Part shown: piece by piece, positions 35,276-44,145 of the stretch
How positions within the stretch are numbered: position 1 is the stretch's first letter
Layout of the letters: every line of letters begins with the position of its first letter
From: Muricauda sp. MAR_2010_75
GTDB lineage: Bacteria; Bacteroidota; Bacteroidia; Flavobacteriales; Flavobacteriaceae
Assembly (NCBI RefSeq): GCF_000745185.1
Contig: NZ_JQNJ01000001.1
Coordinates: 767,501 to 831,500 of the forward strand
DNA length: 64,000 nucleotides
Reading direction: 5' to 3'
Made by a program: the position numbers and the translations under genes
The notes under the pieces: model-generated
Told to the model about the DNA's origin: nothing
Seen by the model: the letters and a program-made list of their open reading frames with translations, nothing else
Databases searched by the model: none

Positions 35276-36076
35276 ATGTCAATTTGTATAGCAATAGCGG
35301 TTCCTGATGGTATAGCCCTTGCGGCAGACAGTCAAACAACATGGAACAAAACAATTAATCAAGCAACCCAAAGAGGGACTAATCAGGTTTTTGATTTGGC
35401 TGAGCCAATTAACGTTCCGATAAGTTGGTCAAAAATGGCACGTAAATTATTTAATTTAAACATAAATGAAAATGAATATGCCATTTGTATTGCTGGAATA
35501 GCTTTGCTAAACCACAAGACAATCTACTCAATCTTTAAATCTCTTGAAAAGAGCTATGATGGAGATGGGAGTTATGACAATGTAGTTAGACATTTTTTAG
35601 ATGGAATAAAAACAGAATTAAGAAAACAATTAAATATTGAAAATCTTGCAGAGGCACAACAAGTATTAAACGTAGAATTTATTGTAAGCAGCCACATTAA
35701 TCAAGATGTTTCAAAACCCAGAATAGAAAGCTGGTTGGTTATATCAGGGACAATTACTGTTAACGAAGTTCCTTTGACCACAGGAGAATACAATAAATGG
35801 ACAAACATAGTTGATGGCCACCATACATTTGGTGGATGTTGGATAGGACGAACAGAATTTATTTCCCATTTGGTAACTCATACCAATGCGAAAATGCCTC
35901 CAATCCAAGGACAATATGAACTACTTTCATTAGCAGATGCGGTTGACTATACCCAATTTCTTGTTGATTTCACTTGTGATTATCAAAGATTTGCTGCTAT
36001 GGTCCCTGATTGTGGAAAGCCAATTATAAGTTCCACTTTAACGCCTGAACGTTATGAAGAAAAAATAATAAAATAA
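35276..36076 (+). CDS. lone proteasome/HslV-like Ntn-hydrolase
   Basis: 266 residues. The N-terminus MSICIAIAVPDGIALAADSQTT matches the first strand-turn-strand of proteasome beta subunits and HslV. If Met1 is removed, Ser2 becomes residue 1 and Asp18 falls at position 17, exactly the Thr1/Asp17 spacing of that family; the catalytic Lys would be one of KMARK (54-58) before LFNL. AICIAGIAL near 70 fits the AGxxAD strand. The nucleophile would be Ser rather than Thr, or Cys4 might contribute. It is much longer than HslV (about 175) and has no ATPase partner nearby. Base composition is AT-rich unlike its neighbours. Confidence 0.7.
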   Translation: MSICIAIAVPDGIALAADSQTTWNKTINQATQRGTNQVFDLAEPINVPISWSKMARKLFNLNINENEYAICIAGIALLNHKTIYSIFKSLEKSYDGDGSYDNVVRHFLDGIKTELRKQLNIENLAEAQQVLNVEFIVSSHINQDVSKPRIESWLVISGTITVNEVPLTTGEYNKWTNIVDGHHTFGGCWIGRTEFISHLVTHTNAKMPPIQGQYELLSLADAVDYTQFLVDFTCDYQRFAAMVPDCGKPIISSTLTPERYEEKIIK

Positions 36077-36231
36077 AAACTGTTACTAAATTGGCTTTTA
36101 ATAACCAATTGTTCTCGCCAATTTCTGTAAATCCACTTCATTTTCAGTTTGGCATATCTCAGTTAGCAACACATTAGTCCAGGCAACTACGGCCTTTATG
36201 AGACCGTAAAGTATAATCAAAACCAATCAAA
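36077..36231. other. 155-bp gap inside accessory insert
   Basis: Holds no gene. Contains a weak inverted repeat around ACGG and CCGT near 36188-36209 and a possible promoter for the following gene that I cannot place confidently. Confidence 0.4.
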
Positions 36232-37206
36232 ATGGCAATATATGATAAAAGTGAATTAGAAGGTCTAAATGGAGCATCACTTCAACAAATGGCTAATGAA
36301 ATCCAGCAGAGATTTGCTCAGAAGAGGTCTTACTTTCACCAGATAAGAAATTCTCCATTTATCACAAATGATAATTGGAATGAATTAAACAAAAAAATAG
36401 TTGAATTTGACACAACTCAATTCAAAGCTTGGAACCAACAGTGGTCCAATGTATCAAGGCAACAAAACTTAAATAGCTACATAAATCATTTTGATAAAGG
36501 GGTTGAAATTTTTGGTGAGTTAGAAGACCTTGTCAATGATATAAGTCCTAAGTTTGAACATAGTGAAAGTGTAGAAGCGTTAAAGGAGGAGATTTTAACC
36601 AAAGTTGACAATGACATTAACAGTTTAGCAAGCGAAATTAAAAAGCAAGTAGAAGATGGAATACAAGATTTGGTTGCACTAAAAGCTGAATACAAACTAC
36701 AAGACACTTTTGCTGAGAGCGTTAAAGCACAAAAAACAAATTCAGAAAAGCAAAAAAATCGTTTTTTTAATCTTTTTGTAAGTTCTGTTATCCTTATTCC
36801 TTTAATGGTTTTATCTTCATTTTTAATACCTAAAGTTAATGATCTAGAAATCTGGTTTCAGTGGAGTATTAGATTACTTGTTTCAATAACGCTTGGGATA
36901 TTATCGGTTTTTCTTTATAACCAGTATAAAATTTATCATTTAATTCATTTAAAGTACTCTCATTTATACAATTTCATTGGGGGTGGTGCAACTTTTGTTG
37001 CCGAACTCGTTGGATTGGAAGAATCATTGAAAAAAGAATTTAATAAGAAGGTTGCGAACATGTTCATTGATATTGATGATATATTAATGAGTATAAGAAA
37101 GGCAAAACATCCCAGCGAAAATCTTTCAGAAACATCATCAAAAACGCTAGACTCGGTAATGAAAAATGTAACTGAATTGGCTAAAGCAATAAATAAAAGT
37201 ACCTAA
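36232..37206 (+). CDS. two-TM coiled-coil membrane protein
   Basis: 324 residues, no family recognised. Residues 1-175 are mostly helical and charged with heptad-like stretches (EEILTKVDNDINSLASEIKK), two hydrophobic segments form a hairpin (about 179-199 and 208-229: FVSSVILIPLMVLSSFLIP, WSIRLLVSITLGILSVFLYN), and residues 230-324 are helical again. No signal peptide, so both ends are probably cytoplasmic. It follows the Ntn-hydrolase by 155 bp, same strand, same AT-rich composition, so the two look like one imported pair. Its shape resembles membrane effectors that carry a cytoplasmic sensor arm. Confidence 0.75.
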   Translation: MAIYDKSELEGLNGASLQQMANEIQQRFAQKRSYFHQIRNSPFITNDNWNELNKKIVEFDTTQFKAWNQQWSNVSRQQNLNSYINHFDKGVEIFGELEDLVNDISPKFEHSESVEALKEEILTKVDNDINSLASEIKKQVEDGIQDLVALKAEYKLQDTFAESVKAQKTNSEKQKNRFFNLFVSSVILIPLMVLSSFLIPKVNDLEIWFQWSIRLLVSITLGILSVFLYNQYKIYHLIHLKYSHLYNFIGGGATFVAELVGLEESLKKEFNKKVANMFIDIDDILMSIRKAKHPSENLSETSSKTLDSVMKNVTELAKAINKST

Positions 37207-37310
37207 TAATCCATTAAAATAATATCTCCCATTTTACCAAAACAGACATTATAGAATTAAAAGTGGAATTGAATTGATAATCACCTTTATATGTTTTTAT
37301 GTTTTAGTTA

Positions 37311-38588
37311 TCAAAACACCTTCCCCACCGCTTCAATCGTCTTGTCCAAATCGGCGTAGCTGAGAGCATCATTGAGAAAGTAGCTTTCAAAAGCAGAGGG
37401 AGGCAAATACACCCCGTTGTCCAACATCCCGTGGAAGTATTTTTTAAAGGTAGCATTGTTGCCCTTGGCTGAGGAGGCAAAATCCACCACGGGCTCGTCT
37501 GTAAAATGCACGGAGATCATACTGCCATAGCGGTTAATCTGGTGGGTCACCCCTTTTTCGGTCAGTGTTTGGGCAATACCCTTGTGCAGGTATTCGGTTT
37601 TTTCGGCAAGGCTGGTAAAAATTTCCGGTCGGTTGTTCAGTTCGGTAAGCATGGCGAGTCCGGCACTCATGGCCAAGGGGTTTCCGCTTAGGGTTCCCGC
37701 TTGGTATACCGGCCCCTCCGGGGCCAAATGGGCCATAATTTCGGCTCGGGCCGCAAAAGCCCCTACGGGTAATCCACCCCCGATCACTTTTCCAAACATG
37801 ACCATATCGGCATCCACACCCAAAGCTTCCTGCGCACCCCCTTTTCCCAAACGAAAGCCGGTCATTACCTCATCAAAGAGCAATAAAATGCCTTCTTCAG
37901 TGCAGAGTTTCCGCAAACCGTGCATAAACTCATCCGTGGGGATAATGCACCCCATATTGCCCGCTACGGGTTCCAAAATAATGGCGGCTATCTCGCCTTT
38001 ATTGGCTTTCACCAAGGCTTTTACTCCTTCCAAATCGTTGTAATCCGCCAAAAGGGTATCCTTGGCAGTGCCTTGCGTTACCCCAGGGCTATTGGGACTC
38101 CCAAAGGTCACGGCGCCACTCCCTGCCTGAATCAAAAATGCGTCGGAATGACCGTGGTAACAGCCTGCAAACTTAATGATCTTGTCCTTGCCCGTGTACC
38201 CGCGCGCGAGACGCACCGCACTCATACAGGCTTCGGTACCACTGTTCACAAAGCGGATTTTGTCAATATTCGGCACCATGGAAACCGCCAATTGGGCGAT
38301 TTCGGTCTCAATTTCGGTGGGCATGCCAAACGAAGTGCCTTTTTTAGCCTTTTCGATCACGGCATTGATCACAGGTTCATAGGCATGGCCTAGAATCAGC
38401 GGCCCCCAAGAGGCAATGTAATCGATGAGTTGGTTGCCATCCACATCATAGAGGTAGGCGCCCTTGGCCTCCTTCACAAAAATGGGGTCACCCCCAACCG
38501 CTTTAAACGCCCGTACTGGGGAATTTACCCCTCCGGGGATGTATTTTTTCGCCTCTGCAAAGAGGGCACTGCTTCGTTGGTAGATCAT
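37311..38588 (-). CDS. hemL: glutamate-1-semialdehyde 2,1-aminomutase
   Basis: 425 residues, cytoplasmic, PLP-dependent. It makes 5-aminolevulinate from glutamate-1-semialdehyde in the C5 tetrapyrrole pathway. Motifs: [12 protein letters not shown] near 18-28, [16 protein letters not shown] near 114-129, [10 protein letters not shown] near 143-152, [11 protein letters not shown] near 237-246 and [14 protein letters not shown] near 265-278 with Lys267 as the PLP Schiff-base residue. Length matches the family. It has ordinary flavobacterial composition, marking the right border of the AT-rich insert, and is convergent with it. Confidence 0.97.
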   Translation of the reverse strand: MIYQRSSALFAEAKKYIPGGVNSPVRAFKAVGGDPIFVKEAKGAYLYDVDGNQLIDYIASWGPLILGHAYEPVINAVIEKAKKGTSFGMPTEIETEIAQLAVSMVPNIDKIRFVNSGTEACMSAVRLARGYTGKDKIIKFAGCYHGHSDAFLIQAGSGAVTFGSPNSPGVTQGTAKDTLLADYNDLEGVKALVKANKGEIAAIILEPVAGNMGCIIPTDEFMHGLRKLCTEEGILLLFDEVMTGFRLGKGGAQEALGVDADMVMFGKVIGGGLPVGAFAARAEIMAHLAPEGPVYQAGTLSGNPLAMSAGLAMLTELNNRPEIFTSLAEKTEYLHKGIAQTLTEKGVTHQINRYGSMISVHFTDEPVVDFASSAKGNNATFKKYFHGMLDNGVYLPPSAFESYFLNDALSYADLDKTIEAVGKVF

Positions 38589-38625
38589 AAATGCGTGTAG
38601 TATGCTTTGGTCACTTGGACCGTAT

Positions 38626-39480
38626 TCATTTTGCTTTTTCTTTTCGGATGTTCAGCACCTGTCCAATGGAAATGTTGGTCCCGTTCAAATTGTTGAGTCG
38701 TTGAATCTCATCCACCGAGATTTCATATTTGCGGGAGAGGGCATAAAGCGTATCGCCCTGTTCTACAATGTGGGTAAACACTTCGTATTGTTTGGGTTCC
38801 CGAACCGTGGACAGACCCCCTTCCACAACGGCCTCATCGTATTGGTGCAGATTATATCGTTCAATCAGGGCAATCAACTTTTGTGGATAATGCCTATCCG
38901 TGGCATAGCCCGCCTGTCGGAGACCGTGCGCCCATTTTTTGTAGTCATCCCTTCGGTAATTGAACAAAAAGGCATAACGGGAGCGTGAGGACAAGAAAAT
39001 ACTGTGATCTCGAAACGAAAACATGGGGTGGTTGTATTTTCGGAAGCATTCCCCTTTGGCGTCATCATCATGAAAATCGTATTCGCCCTGCCAACCCGTA
39101 TGGCATTTGATTCCAAAGTGATTGTTGGTCTTTAAGGTGAGCTCCCCCCGCCCAGAACCACTTTCCAAAATGCCCTGCGCCAAGGTGATACTGGCTGGAA
39201 TGCCAAAGGCACGCATTTCGTACTGGGCCACCTCGGCAAAGGTCTCAATATATTCCTCGGTATCGGAAATGGGAAAACGTTCAAACCGCCCGGGGTCTTC
39301 GGGCATGGGATAGAGGTCCTTGGTCACCTCCGTGTCCAAATCGGTAGTGGTCTTGGTGGTAGGTTCTTCGGTCCGTACCACCACAGGAGCCCCTTTTCTA
39401 TGGGTCGTCCTTCTTTTTTTCGCACCACAACTGGTCAGCAAAAATGCAATCAACACCACATATCCTATTCGCTTAATCAT
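38626..39480 (-). CDS. glucosaminidase-LysM lipoprotein (peptidoglycan hydrolase)
   Basis: 284 residues. [19 protein letters not shown] is a lipoprotein signal with Cys18. After a Thr-rich linker, an N-acetylglucosaminidase domain (about 80-210) shows [20 protein letters not shown], the catalytic Glu lying in ILES, then [15 protein letters not shown] and [22 protein letters not shown] LysM domain follows at about 235-280 ([35 protein letters not shown]). It cleaves peptidoglycan glycan strands from the inner face of the outer membrane. It overlaps the next upstream gene (39477) by ATGA and lies 37 nt before hemL. Confidence 0.92.
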   Translation of the reverse strand: MIKRIGYVVLIAFLLTSCGAKKRRTTHRKGAPVVVRTEEPTTKTTTDLDTEVTKDLYPMPEDPGRFERFPISDTEEYIETFAEVAQYEMRAFGIPASITLAQGILESGSGRGELTLKTNNHFGIKCHTGWQGEYDFHDDDAKGECFRKYNHPMFSFRDHSIFLSSRSRYAFLFNYRRDDYKKWAHGLRQAGYATDRHYPQKLIALIERYNLHQYDEAVVEGGLSTVREPKQYEVFTHIVEQGDTLYALSRKYEISVDEIQRLNNLNGTNISIGQVLNIRKEKAK

Positions 39481-40382
39481 ACGTCCAATAACGGTAATTT
39501 TTTTTGTTCCAACACTTGGTTCATGCCCTTTATCCCTTGCAATCCCCCTGTGTGGATAGCCAAAATTTGGGCTCCCTTCGGGAAAAAATCCTGTTTTATG
39601 CGTTCAAAAATACCAAAAACCAGCTTTCCTGTGTAAATGGGGTCCAACGAAATTCCGGTCCCCTTTTTAAAACGGTTGATGAATTCCACCAAGTCCGGGG
39701 TCACTTTGGCATAGCCCCCAAAATGATAATCAGTGACCAATTGCCAACGTTCATTTTGGGCAAATGTACGGATATCCGCCTTTAAAAATTCACCCTTCAG
39801 CGCGGGAAACCCCAAAACGTTCTGGTGGGGTTGGGTAGAATTGATGATGCCCGCCACGGTGCCGCCTGTCCCCACACTGCTACAGATATAATCAAAGATA
39901 GTATCGTCCTCGTTCAGGATTTCGGTACACCCTTTTATGGCGAGTTCATTGGTTCCGCCTTCAGGAAGCAGGTAAAATTCACCAAAGGTATTTTTTAAGT
40001 GTTGAAGAAAATCCGTATTGGTTTTATTTCGATATGCACTTCGCGACACAAAATGAAACTGCATCCCGTGATTATGCGCCAGTTGCAAGGTTGGATTGTC
40101 TTGCCAATTCCCTTCCAATTCTTCCCCGCGAATCACCCCAATGGTCTTGAGCCCCTGTTCATGCCCTACACAGGCCACCGCCGCAATATGGTTGGAAAAG
40201 GCTCCACCAAAGGTGAGCAAGGTATCTTGACCCTGATTCTGGGCTTCCAGCAGATTGTATTTGAGCTTTCGGAATTTATTTCCTGAAATGAGGGGATGGA
40301 TGGTGTCTTCCCGTTTGATAAACAAGGTCACCTCTTTTTCATCAAGAATGGGCGACTCTATTTTTTGATTGGGTGTTTTCAA
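39477..40382 (-). CDS. PLP-dependent ACC deaminase/D-cysteine desulfhydrase family protein
   Basis: 301 residues, cytoplasmic fold-type II PLP enzyme. The PLP lysine lies in LISGNKFRKLKYNLLE (Lys36), followed by TFGGAFSNHIAAVA near 70 (substrate and phosphate binding) and VGTGGTVAGIIN near 178 (phosphate loop). These enzymes split D-cysteine or 1-aminocyclopropane-1-carboxylate into ammonia and a keto acid; sequence alone does not choose. It is shorter than typical ACC deaminase (about 338), fitting the bacterial desulfhydrase-like group. Stop overlaps the glucosaminidase start by 4 nt, so translation is coupled. Confidence 0.87.
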   Translation of the reverse strand: MKTPNQKIESPILDEKEVTLFIKREDTIHPLISGNKFRKLKYNLLEAQNQGQDTLLTFGGAFSNHIAAVACVGHEQGLKTIGVIRGEELEGNWQDNPTLQLAHNHGMQFHFVSRSAYRNKTNTDFLQHLKNTFGEFYLLPEGGTNELAIKGCTEILNEDDTIFDYICSSVGTGGTVAGIINSTQPHQNVLGFPALKGEFLKADIRTFAQNERWQLVTDYHFGGYAKVTPDLVEFINRFKKGTGISLDPIYTGKLVFGIFERIKQDFFPKGAQILAIHTGGLQGIKGMNQVLEQKKLPLLDV

Positions 40383-40391
40383 ATTGGAGCC

Positions 40392-40802
40392 TTATCGCGT
40401 CAGGTAGTTGACAAAGCCAAAGGCTTTTCGCTTGGAGAGATAGTCCATGTCCTTCTCATTGGCATACGCTTCCCGTTCAAAACTGATGTTCTGGTAGGCG
40501 CGGTAGCTATCCAAATAGAGTAATGTACGTAATAGCCATTCAGAAACATAAAGAAGGTAAAAGGGCAAAATAAGGAGTTCTCGTTGTTGCTTCAGATGGA
40601 TACGCTCATGGTTGATGAGCACTTCATCCGCTTTAAGCGACCCTTCCTTCAGAATAATAAAGGGCCACACCGATAGTCCGACGTAGTTTTTGTAAAAGAA
40701 GTGTTTGAATACCAATATCACTTGAAAACTATCATGGGTTCCTTGCAAATATAACAGCAAAAAGGGGAGAAAATTGAATGCTGTCCATAATACCATCAAC
40801 AA
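40392..40802 (-). CDS. small membrane protein with HERIH zincin-like motif
   Basis: 136 residues. Two or three hydrophobic segments (LWTAFNFLPFLLLYL, LLILPFYLLYVSEWLLRTLLYL) surround a VLINHERIHLKQQRELL segment at residues 61-77, where His65-Glu66-x-x-His69 matches the HExxH zinc site. FEREAYANEKD near 109-118 may give the third ligand. The layout is like a stripped-down M56/BlaR-type or M48-like membrane protease. It ends 9 nt before the start of the PLP enzyme gene, same strand. The start could also be the ATG two codons in. Confidence 0.7.
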   Translation of the reverse strand: MLMVLWTAFNFLPFLLLYLQGTHDSFQVILVFKHFFYKNYVGLSVWPFIILKEGSLKADEVLINHERIHLKQQRELLILPFYLLYVSEWLLRTLLYLDSYRAYQNISFEREAYANEKDMDYLSKRKAFGFVNYLTR

Positions 40803-40894
40803 TTTCGGTGAATAACCCTGTTTTGGAAATCTTAAAACCCTAGGGGCTTTCCCATGAAAATTGTAACTTTATGTAGCGAACTTGCGTTGTACGT

Positions 40895-41056
40895 ATGAAG
40901 GAATACATTCCCTTGGAAGAGGGCGATTTTTACTTTTCGGAAGAGGGATACAAGGTGTTCACGGAACAATACCTCCTAAAAAGGGGATATTGCTGTGAAA
41001 GTGGGTGCCGGCATTGTCCTTATGGGTACAGCGCAAAAACAAACATGAGACGCTAA
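40895..41056 (+). CDS. DUF5522 small Cys-rich protein
   Basis: A 53-residue gene. ATG 40895, TAA 41054-41056. It begins MKEYIPLEEGDFYFSEEGYK and ends with RGYCCESGCRHCPYGY, the C-C-x-x-x-C-R-H-C-P-Y-G motif characteristic of the DUF5522 group. Four cysteines and a His could bind a metal. It is divergent from the HERIH protein, with 92 bp between them, and lies 63 nt before the DUF4136 lipoprotein gene. Function is unknown. Confidence 0.88.
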   Translation: MKEYIPLEEGDFYFSEEGYKVFTEQYLLKRGYCCESGCRHCPYGYSAKTNMRR

Positions 41057-41119
41057 AATCGCATTCGGCATAATATTTGTGACGTATTTAGTAATCTCAA
41101 TGAATTCAAAAATAGTACT

Positions 41120-41689
41120 ATGAAAAATGTAAAATTATTCACTTTGGCTGCGCTGGCCCTCATTTTATTGGCTTCTTGCAGCTCCGTCAGAGTGGTTTCC
41201 GACTACGATCAACAGGCGGACTTTAATACGTACAAAAGCTACGCCTTTTACAAAACAGGTATCGATAAGGCCCAAATCTCCGATTTGGACAAAAAACGCA
41301 TCCTGCGTGCCATTGAAAACGAACTGGGTTCGCGTGGCTTCGTAAAATCTGAAAAACCCGATGTGCTCATCAGCATTTTTACCAAGGAACGTGAGCGCGT
41401 AGATGTCTATAACAACAACTTTGGTTGGGGTTATGGCGGATTCTACAACCCTTGGGTCTGGGGTCCCGGTTGGGGCTGGGGCTGGGGCAATAATGTCAGC
41501 ACCCGCACGGAGGGTTCCCTGTATATTGATGTCATCGATGCCAATAAAAAAGAACTGGTATGGCAAGGTCGCGGTGTAGGCACTTTGAACAACACTAGCA
41601 ATATTGAAAAGAAAGAGGAACGCATCCGAGAGTTTGTCTCGCAAATTCTGCAGGAGTACCCGCCCACAACTGCAGTTGCCTCCAACTAA
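41120..41689 (+). CDS. DUF4136 family lipoprotein
   Basis: 189 residues. MKNVKLFTLAALALILLASCSS is a lipoprotein signal with Cys20. DUF4136 features follow: VRVVSDYDQQADFNTYKSYAF, then RILRAIENELGSRGFV and KPDVLISIFTKERE, and the C-terminal SLYIDVIDANKKELVWQGRG and IREFVSQILQEYPP. The middle is a Gly/Trp/Tyr-rich loop (YGGFYNPWVWGPGWGWGWG). Family members are envelope lipoproteins of unknown function. It ends before a strong terminator. Confidence 0.88.
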   Translation: MKNVKLFTLAALALILLASCSSVRVVSDYDQQADFNTYKSYAFYKTGIDKAQISDLDKKRILRAIENELGSRGFVKSEKPDVLISIFTKERERVDVYNNNFGWGYGGFYNPWVWGPGWGWGWGNNVSTRTEGSLYIDVIDANKKELVWQGRGVGTLNNTSNIEKKEERIREFVSQILQEYPPTTAVASN

Positions 41690-41695
41690 AAATAC

Positions 41696-41720
41696 AAGCC
41701 GCCCTTTGGGCGGTTTTTTT
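41696..41720 (+). terminator. terminator after DUF4136 gene
   Basis: GCCGCCC, loop TTT, GGGCGGT with T-run TTTTTTT. Seven G-C-rich pairs. Confidence 0.88.
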
Positions 41721-41790
41721 ATTTCCCATATCTTCCAGTTTACGTTTGACCCATTTCGATTTTGTATCTTTAAAAAAGGAAAATACGTTT

Positions 41791-43548
41791 ATGAGCTACG
41801 AATCAAATCCCATATTGGACAAGTTGCCCAAGCACCTCAAACAGTTTATAAAGCCACAACATTATGAGGCGTACTCCCCCATTGACCAAGCCGTTTGGCG
41901 GTATGTGATGCGTAAAAATGTGGATTATTTGAGTCGGGTGGCGCATAGTTCGTATATGGACGGATTAAAGAAAACCGGGATTTCCATCGACCATATTCCC
42001 AATATGTACGGTATGAACCGTATTTTGAAGGAAATCGGGTGGGCCGCCGTGGCCGTGGATGGATTTATTCCGCCTTCGGCCTTTATGGAGTTCCAAGCCT
42101 ATAATGTGCTGGTAATCGCTTCGGATATTCGCCAACTGGAAAACATTGAATACACCCCGGCACCGGACATCATCCACGAAGGGGCGGGCCATGCGCCCAT
42201 CATTGCCAATCCAGAGTATGCGGAATATTTACGGCGATTTGGGGAAATTGGCTGCAAAGCGATTTCAAGTGCCAAGGATTATGAGCTATATCACGCCGTG
42301 CGGCATTTATCCATCATAAAAGAAGCAGCAGGAACGCCACAAGAGGAGATTGATAAGGCTGAAAAACATATTGAACACCTTCAAAAAAACATGGGCACCC
42401 CCAGTGAAATGGCCCTAATCCGAAATTTACATTGGTGGACCGTAGAATATGGGCTTATCGGTACGGTGGACAACCCAAAAATTTATGGAGCGGGCTTATT
42501 GTCCTCCATCGGGGAAAGTGCGTGGTGCATGACGGACAAGGTGAAGAAGATTCCCTATTCCATTGAAGCTGCCCATACAGAGTTTGACATTACCAAACCA
42601 CAACCGCAGCTCTTCGTTACACCGGATTTTGCTTTTCTGAGTCAGGTTTTGGAAGATTTTGCCAATACCATGGCTTTACGAAAAGGCGGACTCTCCGGGG
42701 TTCAAAAACTGATTAACTCCAAGGAACTGGGCACAATTGAGCTCAGTACCGGATTGCAGATATCGGGGAATTTTGACAAGGTGATGGAACACGAAGGAAA
42801 ACCCATTTACATCCAAACCAAAGGAGCAACGGCCCTCGCCTATCGAGAAAAAGAATTGGTCGGCCATAGCATTGCCCAGCACGCGGATGGTTTTGGAACG
42901 CCCATCGGTAAATTAAAAGGCATCAATATTGCCATTGAGGACATGGGTCCTAGGGATTTAAAGGCCTATAAAATTTATGAGGGAGAAGAGGTGAAGCTGG
43001 AATTTGAAGGTGGTGTTACCGTAGAAGGCACCATCATTACCGGAACCCGAAACCTTCGTGGTAAGATTATTTTGGTAACCTTCCAGGATTGCACCGTAAC
43101 CTATAACGGGGAAGTGCTCTTTCAACCCGATTGGGGACTCTACAACATGGCTGTAGGACAACATGTGGTCTCGGCTTTTAATGGTCCAGCAGATTTGAAT
43201 AGTTTTGACCTCATCACCCATGAGATTACTGAAACTACCATCAAACACAAGAAAAGTGAGGAACGCCAACAGCTGGAACAGTACTATTTGCAGATTCGGG
43301 AGTTCAGGGAAGGAAAAAACACCACCATTTCCCGAAACAAGGTTTTCAAAGAACTAAAAGAAAACCATCCCAATGATTGGCTATTGCCCGTGGAATTGTA
43401 TGAATTGGCCAAAAAGGGCAATGATGAAGCCTTTCAACAAGAAATTTTGGACCATTTGGAGTCCATCAAACAAAATAATCCCAAGGTGGGGCATTTGATT
43501 GATGATGGCATTGAACTAATCGAGCACAGTCTTTCGAAGGTCAAGTAA
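41791..43548 (+). CDS. aromatic amino acid hydroxylase (long form)
   Basis: 585 residues from ATG 41791. It belongs to the pterin-dependent aromatic amino acid hydroxylases, which oxidise Phe, Tyr or Trp with O2 and non-heme iron. The iron site is visible: PDIIHEGAGHAPII gives His129 and His134, and LHWWTVEYG gives Glu220. The N-terminal regulatory ACT domain of animal enzymes is missing, and about 300 extra residues follow the catalytic core, including beta-rich GVTVEGTIITGTRNLRGKIILV. This long architecture is shared with other Bacteroidota. The stop lies 33 nt inside the convergent DUF4230 gene. Confidence 0.92.
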   Translation: MSYESNPILDKLPKHLKQFIKPQHYEAYSPIDQAVWRYVMRKNVDYLSRVAHSSYMDGLKKTGISIDHIPNMYGMNRILKEIGWAAVAVDGFIPPSAFMEFQAYNVLVIASDIRQLENIEYTPAPDIIHEGAGHAPIIANPEYAEYLRRFGEIGCKAISSAKDYELYHAVRHLSIIKEAAGTPQEEIDKAEKHIEHLQKNMGTPSEMALIRNLHWWTVEYGLIGTVDNPKIYGAGLLSSIGESAWCMTDKVKKIPYSIEAAHTEFDITKPQPQLFVTPDFAFLSQVLEDFANTMALRKGGLSGVQKLINSKELGTIELSTGLQISGNFDKVMEHEGKPIYIQTKGATALAYREKELVGHSIAQHADGFGTPIGKLKGINIAIEDMGPRDLKAYKIYEGEEVKLEFEGGVTVEGTIITGTRNLRGKIILVTFQDCTVTYNGEVLFQPDWGLYNMAVGQHVVSAFNGPADLNSFDLITHEITETTIKHKKSEERQQLEQYYLQIREFREGKNTTISRNKVFKELKENHPNDWLLPVELYELAKKGNDEAFQQEILDHLESIKQNNPKVGHLIDDGIELIEHSLSKVK

Positions 43549-44142
43549 TTCTTCCGTGGAATCAATAGGTTCCTCACCGTAGACCAAGGTCCAACCCAAG
43601 GAATTGGTCAACACATAAATACGGGAAAGTTCACTGAGCAGTCGGTTTTCGGCATTGGATACCAGCGTGGAGGCTTCAATTTTTTTCAGCAATGATTGGT
43701 TTACATTTTTTTTGATCAGATTGTAATCCTCAGCTTTAAATGGGTTCAAATAATCCGCGGTAACATCGTAGTATTCAAAATCAGGGTTGATTTTAACCTC
43801 AGGCTCGGGAATCTGGGTAAGGGTAATGGTTTTGTTGGCCTCATCCAAATCATAGGTAATTTTGGAAAGGTCGTAGGCAATGGTGACTTCGGCATTTGCC
43901 ACCACCAACGCCTTTTTATCCGCAGTGACCAAGGAACCGAACAACGCCCGCGAATCCTTGTAATTGTAGACTTCCACAAAATGACCTTCGGTCACGATAA
44001 GTTTGGAAACGTTCTTTAATTCCTGTTGAATGAGCATGGAACTTTCTTGAAGTAGTGTCTTCCGTTCACGCTCATCGGCACAGGATTTATAGATCAAAAC
44101 AGAGGCCAACGCAATGATGGCTCCAACCAGTACTTTCTTCAT
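43516..44142 (-). CDS. DUF4230 family protein
   Basis: 208 residues. A single N-terminal hydrophobic helix (VLVGAIIALASVLIYKSC) anchors it, then a helical stretch (LQESSMLIQQELKNVSKLIVTEG) and a beta-rich core (LVVANAEVTIAYDLSKITYDL, KTITLTQIPEPEVKINPDF) follow, as in DUF4230 proteins. Function unknown. Its 3' end overlaps the end of the hydroxylase gene on the other strand by 33 nt, so the two transcripts are antisense there. It follows GSCFA by 3 nt in the same operon. Confidence 0.87.
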   Translation of the reverse strand: MKKVLVGAIIALASVLIYKSCADERERKTLLQESSMLIQQELKNVSKLIVTEGHFVEVYNYKDSRALFGSLVTADKKALVVANAEVTIAYDLSKITYDLDEANKTITLTQIPEPEVKINPDFEYYDVTADYLNPFKAEDYNLIKKNVNQSLLKKIEASTLVSNAENRLLSELSRIYVLTNSLGWTLVYGEEPIDSTEELLDLRKTVLD

Positions 44143-44145
44143 TTT

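Noticed and set aside
34866-37310. Integrative element with att repeats
   Set aside because: No integrase, tRNA target or clear flanking direct repeat was found, so only 'AT-rich accessory insert' is claimed.
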